The notes under the pieces are model-generated. The model saw only the letters and a program-made list of their open reading frames with translations, was not told the DNA's origin and made no database searches. This document shows positions 46,101 through 56,756 of a DNA stretch of 64,000 bases, piece by piece. How positions within the stretch are numbered: position 1 is the first letter of the stretch; each line of letters starts with the position of its first letter. Both the position numbers and the translations under genes were made by a program. This DNA comes from Daphnia carinata (Eukaryota; Arthropoda; Branchiopoda; Diplostraca; Daphniidae): positions 6,138,367-6,202,366 of the forward strand of contig NC_081339.1 of assembly GCF_022539665.2 (NCBI RefSeq), written 5' to 3'.

Positions 46101-49100
46101 GATCCTGCCATTAGGTAACCGCAATTTTAGTTTTTCATAAACTTTGTTCACTTCTCTGATGGTTCTACAAAAAATGAGGATGGATCGAGGTTTTATGTCC
46201 ACATCATTTAGTTTTCGCTTTGGTTGATTTTCTTCTGGTACATTTACAACGTTCAGCGTTTCTTGAATTATTTCCTCTAGCCACGGTCTTACCGACAAGA
46301 ATACTTTAGTCGTTCTAAGGGCAAACACTTTAGGGAACGCCGTTGGTACCCTAAACAAGCGGCACTGGTACTCTGAAACTAAAAATTGCTGCTCTTGTTC
46401 GGACCCCAGCGTCCCTGACACGCCCATCATTCTCTTACGGTACTTTTTGATGTAAGTGGCATTCGAGATGAAAACAGCTTTGAGACTTTGAAGCGTCAAC
46501 TTACATCCTTCTTTCAACTGAAGAAACTGGTGCAAGGCTCCGTCCCATTGCGATAAACTTTGATCCGTTCCAGTGTCGGGATCGATAATAATAACTTGCG
46601 GGTTGAGATCCGGACTGATGTCTGTTCGATCTTGGTCGATGACGTAGTTTTCATCGCGCCTCAATTCAAGTGCCTGAAAGGCGTTGTCAATCCACGTGCC
46701 GAGATTTCGATCCACAAAGCCGAGAAGATAAGCAGGTATCCGAATGCGACGCTGCCGATTGGCCACTTTGCGAAAATAGAAAACCAATTTTGCATTGAGA
46801 TTGGTCTCTCTGAATTGGTCATTCATCGGGCTATAGTTTATCTTCTCTTCTGTAATTTGGTTGGCATCGGCAATTAGTAGACGTCCGTTTGAGTCAATTA
46901 CTTCTTTTTTGATCAGATGATTCCACAACGAATCTTTTTCATTTTCAAAATCTTCTAATGGCGCGTGAAGTGACTTTAAATCATTTTGATTTATGACGCC
47001 GTACAAATCGGATAACACGTCAGATTGAATGAATTCTTTCCCTGTTCTTTTGAATTGTTCCCTTTTCCAGTGGAGTTGCACACTTTTCCCCAAATGAATA
47101 CGTATAACGATTCTAAAGTGTCCATGCCGGGAATGTCGTGCGATAAGTAGAGAGTGTTGTTGCCACGGTCCAACAACATGCAATCCACTTCGTCAATAAT
47201 GATATACGAGAATACTCGGTCGCCACGGATACCGTAGCCATAGAATTTGTCCAACAAATAATCACGTTGGAAATTGGCCAATTCTCCGTACACCACAGCT
47301 TTGTCATAGGCATTTGTGCGTTCCTCTACTGAATAGCTGCTATTGTTGGCTACGCTGACGTTGAAGAATTGGTAGATATTTCTGAGCCCTCCTTTGTCGG
47401 ACAACAGGGTTGAATCTCGTAGGGCTAGCACGTTGTTGCTGGTAATGACGTCGATTTTACCGAACGGTTTCGATTTTTTCTTCTCAGAAAGTGCAAAAGC
47501 GATGGCGACTCCTGCGACTATTAGTGACTTGCCCTCACCGGTCGATAATTGAACCAAAGTGTTACAAGAATCCGGTTGTCTTCGTAATAGTGTCACGATT
47601 GCTACTCTTTGGGCATCACGCAAAGAAAATCCTAGTTTCTCTTTCACGGCGAAACTGTAGACGTGGAGAAACATTCTAGCGCATCATCACTTGTAAGATC
47701 TAATCCATTTTTTGACCATTCTCGCATTCGTGTATCGAATCTCGCTAATGTCGCTGCAGGGCGTCGTCCTTGCATTAAAAAATCTCGAGCAGACAGTATG
47801 GCTGCATCAAGATCCATTGTTTTGGAATTGGAAACGCTTTTTTTTACGCTGTCCAAAAATTCATGATTTAAATTTCCGTTCAATATTTGAAGATCTCGTA
47901 TCATACCATTGATGATACAATCGACGTTTCTTTCCTCAGGCGTTTGGTTTGGCTCAATTACAATGTTCAATGCGGATGCCACGTCTCCACGTCCAGTTAC
48001 AACTTGCTGGTTGTGAACCAGTAACGAAGTAGAATCATCATCGTTGGCTTTCAATTGCAGTTGGCAGGCTGGCTTCACCATTTTCGCTCGTTTATTGTCC
48101 AATTGAAGCTGTTGATTTCTAAAAGTCAGCTGTCCGAGTTGAATTTCTATGCTTTGAACTTGTTTCGCCAAAACCTCGTCCTTGGTAACTGGCTGCGATT
48201 GTAATGGGCTGGAAAACATCGCTTGGAGTGTTTGGAACATTTCTTTGCGTTGGCTTATTTGCGAAAGATGCTGGTAGAGATTTTGGTGTAGGATAACCTT
48301 CTTCTTAACAGCTTCGACCAGCCTTATAGTTTCATACAGACCCTCTTTAATCTCTATCGACGTATACCTCCTTAAAGTCCCACCTCCAGGTTGAACTTGT
48401 TTGGCACACGAATTTTCACCGTTTGATGATTTATCCTTAAAGTTCAACTCCAGTCTGGCATCGGTTTCAAAGCCAAAATAATTTCCTTCCACATTTGTGT
48501 CGCAGTTGTCGCTGTTAACGTTGTGAATGAAACCAACGTCACCGGCAGGTTTACCAGTTTGACCATCAGAACCGGACGCCTGATAGACATCAGATATTCG
48601 AGTAGCATACGGTAGACGCTTCTGAAAGCCGATAAATGGAAGATTAGGCTGGACAGAAGGGGATCTGTTTAACACCTCCAAGGTCACAGTACCACCATAT
48701 CCGCCTTGTCCGACTTTTCGCCCTGAAAAAAAAAAACATAAATTTAAAAAGCATTTTATTGTTCATCTTTACTTGTTTCTTCCTGAATTAACACAATCGT
48801 AATACCTTGGATAAAGATAAGCGTATGCCTTTCCTCCTTTTGTACACATCCTTTTTCCGTTTCATAAAAAGATACCATGAGTAGCTGGGCATCTTCCACA
48901 CTTTCGTTGATTATGAAGTTAGTGCGGTTGAGCTCTTGCGCTATACTCTCCCCCGGCAGAAGATTTCGTAATTTATTCGTAATCATATTCTTGTTTCGGT
49001 CGCCAGTGCCATTAAATAATGACATGGACGGAAAGGCTTTTTTAAATTCTTCTCTTGTCCATTTGTGAGCCGCACTTCCGTCGCCTCCGTTAGATATAAT

Positions 49101-50390
49101 CGTAAATTGATTTGCGTTGATTATCTCGTTGCAAACAATGTGTACATTGCCACCACTCTCACCTGGTTGCCGTTGTTCCTCTACATGGAAATTGAATTAC
49201 TACAGCGATCGTCTGTCACCAATCAATTGTATTTGTTTACCTGCTTCTTGATGGGTCATGTTTTGACCAGACACGTTCCAAGAAACGTCACAGTCAACGA
49301 TGATCTTATCAGTGACAACACCTACGTTGATACCGTGCCAGATTTCATTTTCCAAATCGCAATCAACGTGAACAGACACCAATCCAACAATTTCAATTTC
49401 TTGTACGTCTGTGGTTTTCAATTCAATCATTTCCGCCATAATTTTGCTGAGAAATACTACATTTCCATGGATAGAAATGATTTCTCTTCCGTCTTCCTTC
49501 TTGACTTGGACTTTTGTTTTAGGCAGTAGGTATTTCTTGAAAACCTCTTTCACCAGTGAAATGAATTTCGGGGTCCAATCACCATCAGCTATTGAAGCGG
49601 TTGCTTGTTTAATGCGTTGGATCTCATTCTCATCGGTGAAGACGGTCGGGAAGTCTTCACAAATCTTGCTGATGCATTCCAGCCAATTAGTTATGCTGTC
49701 CATAGCAAACATATTGTCGTAATCAATCTTCTCCATAATATCCTTAAACTCAATGATTTTCGCTAGGATGTTGTCGAATGCGGCAATGAAATTCCTGTAT
49801 TTCTTGCCATATGTTTTGTCTTTGACGACGTAGTTCCAGCACCGAGAGAAAAGCTCGTTGATGCAAAAGATTTTGAAGTGGTTAAAATAGCAGGGAACGA
49901 GGATAGTAAAACGAGGAGTGTCTTTAAACAGCTCTTCCTGTTTGACGATCAATTGAAGATACCTACACCTTCGATCACACCAATTTCGAAGTCGCGATCC
50001 AGGTAACGGTAATTCGGCAGCAATTTCTTGAAATGAATTAACAGAATTCAACTCATATAGGAGAAGAGATATTTCTAAGGAAATATCACTCTCTGCGTTC
50101 TCCAGGTCGTCAAACATTCTTCTAAACGCCTCGCTGTACCACATCTGCAACACGATTTTTACATATTGCCCCTCGAGACACGTCGTTTCGAGAGAAGAAA
50201 GTGGACGTCCCAATTCTGATTCGATACGACTCACAGCGTTGGGGAAAAGCTTCAGATCGATGCCTTCATTATCCAACTGAATCCAACTTCGGATTTCTTT
50301 GGCAACATCTTCTTCTGTTTCATATTCCCGTCCTGGGTTTTTTGGCTGGGCATGAATTTGTTCAACAACGGTCGCTCCTTCCCCATCCAT
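43163..50390 (-). pseudogene. SecA-like ATPase gene, copy B: all exons present, three frameshifts
   Basis: Minus strand: exon 1 49241-50390 (ATG at 50388-50390, context CGACATGG), exon 2 48773-49180, exon 3 43163-48722; phases agree at both introns. Exon 3 has three single-base frameshifts relative to copy A, near 47670 (one base lost), 47043 (one lost) and 45735 (one gained). Corrected, the product would be about 2,370 residues. Order: about 380 residues of unknown fold (exon 1), a linker with a Gly-rich RRKVGQGGYGG start to exon 3, SecA NBD1 (STGEGKS; IDEVDCMLLD), a preprotein-crosslinking-like insert, NBD2 (RGTDIK, GRAARKGDPGSG), then about 900 further residues with a hydrophobic Gly/Ala segment and GGFSDVAYAV. 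Bacterial SecA is about 800-900 residues. LW..L.....ID..G.L occurs twice, after NBD1 and in the C-terminal part, suggesting an internal repeat. Confidence 0.85.
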
Positions 50391-52660
50391 GTCGAAAGAA
50401 TTTGCTTGCAACACAATGAACAGATGCACAGTAGTTTGTATCTTCTAACTGATTTCAGGTTTCTGGGCCTAAACGACAACATAAAAAAACAAAAGCAATC
50501 TAAAAATCAAGTCACAATAGCAAACTACACTTTTACAAACAAATGGGTTCATGTGTACGACAAGTTTTCTCTGGTTTTACCGTCTGACTAGTGGCATCCG
50601 GTCGCCATGGTTTTTCAAGGGATGTCTTACAGACACATAGTACACACAAAATGCATGGGCGCCAACAAGATGTTGACATTATTCTTTAGAACAGGATGTC
50701 ACAAATTCGCTTACGTCATTGGGTTTTCCACTTTCTATTTGAATTCGATGGAAACACGACATCACAGCGGTCACACTATGCACAAACCAAACGACAAGCA
50801 TTTCGGTAGAATACACTGTAGGATGGTAAGAAATTATTTGAATAAAATTGTCACTGACTATTTACCGGAAAAGGCGTCATCCACGTAGAAAAGTAAAAGA
50901 AATCCGAGTCGGGAATGTTTAATTCGTTAACGCAGAAACTGTGCTTTTTCAGCTGGGCGTGCAACAGCCTCCACTTGTTTGGCTGGTCTCCTATGTTGCT
51001 GAGATAACACTGAACTGGGAATGAACGGCCAACTCGGCTCTGGGGTTTGTTATGTCGCCCCGAGGCTTTAACACACACAACTCATTTTACGACTTAGTCG
51101 CAGCTGGCCTACAATAAAAATAGTTCGCGTTGGTAAACTGGTATACCCTAGCAACAGTTGCGATCCTACAATCCAACACACTTTTGCTATTTGTACTAGG
51201 TGCGTTAGTTAATGAATGCTCACATTTCTGTGCTGTTTGTTGAGTTAGAGGCTAGGCTGTGTTTCTAGCTTACCGAATGACAAAAGGAGATAACCGATAA
51301 AAAAATTCGTTGATGCCTCAAGAGGCTGGATGAGCTGTCACACCTAAAAATAAATACTTCTAGTAGCAGACCATCATGAAAAGCGTAAGACAAAAGTGGC
51401 ATACCGTTGACACATCTGCGGCCTGAGACAGACAACAATGCCATTGGTAATTCGAGGCTGTATCCCTCCTAACTTGTTCTGGGGAAAAAACGAAATCAAA
51501 AAATAAATTTCAGCCTCAGAATTAGGGATTTTATCAATAAAATGCTAGTTTGAATGTTTTATATCTTATCCACAAACATATCCACCAAAGCGGCTGAAAA
51601 AGAGTATGTTTTGCAACATTTTCATCCAATAAAAGAATATGCCTTCTGCTGAGAAATTATTTGGTTGATGACCTGTTTCACCCTACTGTCCAAACCCTGC
51701 AGAGGGTAAATTAAAAAAAAAAAACAAATTGTTAAGTTTTTAATCTTGAACGACAGTTGGACATTTTTTTAATTCACCGCATTTTTGGCGTAAAATAAAA
51801 ATTCCGTTCGCCTTCTCCTGCAAAACAAAAATAACAATTTTTAAAAACTAATTCAGAAATAGCAATTTTACAATGAAAAAATTTTTGACTGAAAGAAGAA
51901 GAATCAACGAAATGAAATTGATAATTGTTTTTTTTTTACCACAGGCGAGTCGCTTACGAATGTCTCCAACTGAGCTAATGGCTAGTGCTTTAGGTGCTTC
52001 ATTACTACCCAAAACGATAGGCATCCTCATCAAACCAAAGATGGTCACCCAAGAGAGCGATCAGTGAATAGCGAGTGTCCCGCAATGGGTCGCGCCAAAA
52101 AGATGGTACATTCGGTTATGTTACTCTGCTTACATAGCTGGTTCATCGAGCTCAAGTGGCTGGACAATACTCCATAATTATCTCTTTCTGCATGGAGACA
52201 ATAATGATCCAAGAAAACAACAAATTCGCCTGAACATCCATTAACTAAAAACCGTCGAGAAAAAAGAATCATTAAACAAACCAATAAAATCGTAAAAAAA
52301 AATCGTAAAACAGACGACGAACCATAGAATATAAAATGAAGTTATGTTTAATCCGAAATGACTCCATCCTAATTTTACTGATTGAGAACTAACGCGTTGA
52401 CGTTCCAGGTGCGAGCAGGAAAGCTTAAACAGCTGTGTGCACACACGAAGTTGGTAGCCTATTGGGTTTAGGTCAAATCAATATTGCCTGTTAACTACGA
52501 AATGTTTTGGTAATGAAAATTGTGGTAGACATTCATACGAGTTAGTGATTCTATGTTCGAAAATGTTTACCTAGCTTTGCTTGAACGTGTACGCAATTAA
52601 CTAGTTCAAATACAGTTGATCAATATACCAAGCCTGATATGTATGTTAGTACGGTTGCTG
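50391..52660. other. 5' flank of the SecA-like gene (copy B only) and shared C1q upstream region
   Basis: 50391-52173 is absent from copy A. I see no further splice-joined coding exon; 50607-50888 is open on the plus strand but has no family resemblance or splice support. From 52174 it matches copy A again. A 5' untranslated exon or the SecA promoter presumably lies here; no clear TATA box was found. Confidence 0.4.

Positions 52661-52703
<43 letters not shown>
52661..52703 (+). repeat. Poly(dA) tract, 43 bp (copy B)
   Basis: Uninterrupted A run about 220 bp before the C1q start; 38 bp in copy A. Such tracts exclude nucleosomes and are length-unstable; any promoter role is inference. Confidence 0.85.
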
Positions 52704-52708
<5 letters not shown>

Positions 52709-52924
52709 ACCAATACGTCCGTATTAACTTCAACGTGTACTACACCTGCGCAAATAGTAAACCAAGAGCCAGTAATGAAAATAATAGAAAAAAGAACGAA
52801 TCAATTTACCGATACACCAGGTATTCATGTCCGTTCGAGTCCTACAAAATGCGCTGGATTTTCCACGGAAGGACACTGTCCAACGAGTCTCTCGTGCAGG
52901 TAAGTTGTCAATATCAGTTAATAA

Positions 52925-54079
52925 ATGGCTCGTTTCTCTGCAACCCAATTTGGTGTTTTGGTACTTGTTTGGTCGACGTCGTATGTCGTAGCCAGTCTAA
53001 CCGTAGATATGCAACTGGAGCAACTGAGAAACAATTACGTAAGCCAATCATATCAATCGAGCAGTCTTACATCCATTTCGAACATATTTAATTGTTCCTC
53101 TGTATGTTTGTGTACTTCCAAATAATAAGATGAAACTTGAGCAAGTTTTGGCTTCAAAGGACAGCCGTTTAGAATTTCTGGAACAAAAGGTTCAACAGCA
53201 TGTAAGCTTCCTCTTATTCCATTGTCGTTAGTTGAAGAATTATTTCAACTTTTTTATAAAAAAATAAAAACAGGGAAATTTAGAAGCTCAAATTACCCGA
53301 CTTGTGAATGAAGTGAATCAAATGAAAACTCAAGTAAGGCGGGCACCCAAGCTGGAACTCAAAGTCCAACGACAGGAATCCCTTCTAAACGCCGTGCATG
53401 GAGAAAGTCGAAGCCACAACGTCAGCCTTAGACAGGGAACAACACAAATGCCAAAATCCTGCGCAGATCTAAAGAACAATGGCCACACTTCAAGTGGAAT
53501 GTTTTTAATTATGGGAATCAAAATGGTGGAAACTGTTTTCTGTGATTTTTCGAAAGCTGTAAACGACCCCAGTAAGTCTAAACGTGAGATTGAATGATTA
53601 AATTAATTTCTGATCTTAATAATTTCATACTTAAAGGTTTCCAGAAATGGATAGGATTTGCTGATGTTAAATCCTTCCCAGTCTACTTCCATGCCCAGAG
53701 AATTGGGAACTACGGCGCTGCCAATACTGTCATTCCGTTCAATCAATTAAGGCTGAATGTAGGGAATGCGTTGAACCCTGTTACTGGAGTCTTCATTGCT
53801 CCAAAAGCGGGGAAATATTTCTTCGCTTACTCAGGCCTAAGTTGGGATAGTAATGCTAAAGTTCAGTTGCAAATGAAAAGTGCAACTGCGGATTGGTCCA
53901 GAATTGGAGAAGCTCATTGCACACCATTCAATACTTTTGCATTACAGTCAAGTCTAGAACTAAAAAAAGGAGATGAAATCAGAATAATCCACATTCATGG
54001 AGTCATCCACGACAGAGATGGCAACAACTTTAGCAATTTTGTTGGCTTGCTCCTAGAAGAGGATGTTTTTGGATGTTAG
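52925..54079 (+). CDS. Secreted coiled-coil protein with C-terminal C1q domain, copy B
   Basis: Exons 52925-53038, 53130-53201, 53274-53571, 53637-54079, a constant offset of 25,646 from copy A. Same architecture: signal peptide, heptad-rich coiled coil, SCADL...CDF fibrinogen-like motif, C1q domain. Introns and flanks are also nearly identical, so homogenisation or recent exchange covers the whole gene. Residue K in copy A (SKIGEAHC) is R here. Both copies appear functional, and this is the only protein-coding gene intact in both halves of the duplication. Confidence 0.85.
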
Positions 54080-55047
54080 GAAGCTTTCAAATGAATATTG
54101 GTTGACTGTGCTACCCAGTGGCAAGGTATAGGAGTACATTTCTCCTATACCATGTCTGTGGTTCCATATGATCATGTTCTCTGTAATATGGAAACATTTT
54201 CTTGGAAAATTTTTCCATCAATGCATTTAGTCTAGTACCTATTCTTTTGGGGTTATAAGGACATTATGGGGAATAAACGGTTGGAGGACCATCAAAGCTA
54301 GTTTGTCGTTTTTTTTATTAAATTAGACTTACCTTTATCAATCTAGCCAACAACCGGTCTGTTCTGATGAAGACAAAATGGCGGAGAAACACTCTAAAAA
54401 ATAAGGAGGCTTTTCCGTTTGACTAGCGCATTCCAATTGGATGCAAGGATCTAAAATTTAAGAAGGAACAATAAACCTCAAATCAAATAGAAATAATAAT
54501 TTATGTTGTTACCGTGTGTGTTGATTAACACACTGATTGACTCAAATATGATTTAATTAACACGCTGATAAAGGAATTCAATTTCTAAACCTCTCACTTT
54601 TTTTGCACCTCTCGACATTATGATCGACATGGTTGTCATGTTTCTTTAAATAAGTTTCAGTATAGAAATTAAAATAAGCGGGAAAAAAACTTCCAAAAGA
54701 AACAGCTGATTGAACAACAATGGCACACCGTTGATCCCAAAACAGATTGCCACCCTAGCAATGTTTTTACGTCGTAGGTGTTACGTAAAATATTAGATCT
54801 TCTTCCAATCACAATAGCTACATGCATATCTCAGATATTAATTATAGTCTTGCTCCCGTATCAAATTTATTATTCCAGTTGAGGACAGAAAGAAAAACAC
54901 ACCCAAAAACGAAAAAAGGTCATCAAGAAAATGGTATTTATAACTTAAACACTAAAAGTAATCGTTCCTCGTACCCCAAAACGCAGTTGTGAAATAATAT
55001 GTCCTTCGGATATTATCATTACTCTTTCAAATGATATATCCGTTGAT
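54080..55047. other. Spacer between convergent C1q and small secreted genes (B)
   Basis: Contains an AATAAA at about 54272 and otherwise no supported feature. It is more diverged from copy A than the C1q gene itself, with several short indels. Confidence 0.5.
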
Positions 55048-55658
55048 TTATTTAAGATCAATATCAAGGATTACGTCGAGGCAAACTTCGATAAAAATCG
55101 GGTGGCGACGGGTACACGGAACGCAGTGGGGGCACGTTGGCGGTTTTGGCGTGCTAGTTGGTTTCGTTGGGTGAGTTGGTTTCGTCGTACTAGTTGGGTA
55201 ATATCCTTTGGTCGTCTGTCCATAATAGTGTGGTGTTTTTGTGGTTGTTGAGGTTGGTCGAGGAGGCCAACACGGTGATGGGCAATGGATGGAGCAAGGA
55301 TTGCACCTGGGATCTGCAGGACGATAATATACTTCCCTATAGCTAGCAGCCGTTTCCAGTTCATCAACCATCTGAAGGATAACAAATAATAATTGCAAAC
55401 GTATGACACACAGCCACTTCAGATTAATCTATGCATACTCCTTTGGCTGCTGTAATGTCATCGGCTGTTGGATCTACTGCAGGTAAAGCATTTGCCATTA
55501 AGGTGGCAACAATCATCACAACTAACAGTGATAGTCCCTATAGTAGCAGATAATAAAAGTACATTAAAGCTCTGTACGTAAAGGCTTTTAGATTAATAAC
55601 ATGTGTTAAATAAGTATTGAAAAATTCATGAAAACAAAATTATACCTTGTATTCCATT
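55048..55658 (-). CDS. Small secreted Thr/Pro/Cys-rich protein (intact copy B)
   Basis: Minus strand, three exons: 55647-55658 (MEYK), 55439-55537, 55048-55371; 144 residues. The signal peptide spans exons 1-2 (GLSLLVVMIVATLMANA). The mature part starts LPAVDPTADDITAAKG, then VDELETAASYREVYYRPADP. A Cys cluster (CNPCSIHCPSPC), a Thr/Pro/Lys/Tyr-rich repeat region (PTKPTSTPKPP) and CPHCVPC follow. I do not recognise the family. It could be a cuticle, peritrophic-matrix or mucin-like protein; the paired Cys clusters suggest disulphide cross-linking. The copy A counterpart is broken. A TATAAAA lies about 90 bp upstream. Confidence 0.7.
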
Positions 55659-55747
55659 TTTTTCGTTTGTTTAGGAGCTCAGCAGATGACGTTAAAACCG
55701 TGGAACAAATGCGACAGGTTTAACTGATTTTGCTGCCGACATCTTGG

Positions 55748-55754
55748 TTTTATA
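55748..55754 (-). promoter_or_regulatory. TATA box of the small secreted gene, copy B
   Basis: TATAAAA on the minus strand about 90 bp before the ATG at 55658. Confidence 0.55.
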
Positions 55755-56226
55755 CGTACACCCAATCGACATTGCAAGACAAGTAAGATCGCCGTTCTAT
55801 TTCATGTAGGTAATTCATTTACGAAACTACCATAACACAAACTATTAATCTCTGTCTGTGTTGCAACGCCTATGGACGTCTACATCGTTACATCACAGGT
55901 AGATGTGCTATAGGTAAGCCCGAGCAGTGGACTCTACAGACATGTCGATATACGTGAAGACATGGTTGGCAATCGTTTGACAAGGTCACCAATGTCTATT
56001 CAAAGCATTTTGGTGAATTGAATTGGATTGCATAATTGGTAAAGATTGCGTCAGCATCCATTAGAATTTGAAAAATTTGATCCTTTTGAATTTTTAGTTT
56101 CAGGTAGCAGTGTATTGAATAGTAATTTAACATGGCGATTGTTTTTTCGAAACTTGCATACTGATGACTTGCAAATGGTTAGCTCTATAAAAAAATGCAC
56201 AAGCAGATATTCCCTTTTGTTTTGAC

Positions 56227-56276
56227 AAAAATGTGGAACACTTCACGATTTTGCGTGTCATCCTTGCGCAGGGGCC

Positions 56277-56315
<39 letters not shown>

Positions 56316-56332
56316 AATTCCGTATGGAATAC
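56227..56332 (-). ncRNA. U6: U6 spliceosomal snRNA, copy B
   Basis: Minus strand, 106 nt. The core is the same as copy A through ACAGAGAAGATTAGCATGGC and CCCTGCGCAAGGATGACACG, ending in a T run. Two changes stand out: the 5' stem has GGAATTC instead of GGAATAC, leaving one mismatch with GTATTCC; and GAAGTGTTCC replaces the universal GAAGCGTTCC near the 3' end. The promoter spacing is preserved. It may be a functional variant or an early pseudogene. Confidence 0.85.
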
Positions 56333-56356
56333 ACTGATATGATAAACAATCGCGGC

Positions 56357-56423
56357 ATTTATACCTGCTTCGAACCCACCTAATATGCGGTGGTGTTCTT
56401 GTAACCTTTCAAGTGCTTGATGT
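56357..56423 (-). promoter_or_regulatory. U6 promoter (TATA box and PSE-like block), copy B
   Basis: TATAAAT at 56357-56363 on the minus strand, 25-31 bp before the U6 start as in copy A, with the conserved block 56371-56423 upstream. Confidence 0.68.
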
Positions 56424-56756
56424 CAGTTTACGTTGGCATCAAATTAATTTAAAATACATTTACATCAAAGATCAAACCACACTTTTTAAAGTTCATTTTT
56501 CAGTTTTCATAAGTTTTCAATTACCTAAAAGCCAGTAAGGTTTAAAGCTATTTTACAAGAGTATCCAAGGCCTGCTGTTCCTCCCCTTAGGGCTTAGTAC
56601 AACTCGGCTCAGTCCCTACATGGCCTGGGGGAGGGTTGCTTGTATACGTACATTTAAGTGATTCATTAAGTATAATACGCTTAGCAAGTAAAATTATTCC
56701 TTACATTCAAAATTGGTCAGGAAGCTTATAGGAATATTTCACGCAATTTCCACAGT

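Noticed and set aside
50607-50888. 93-codon plus-strand frame upstream of SecA copy B
   Set aside because: No domain, no splice support and no counterpart in copy A.
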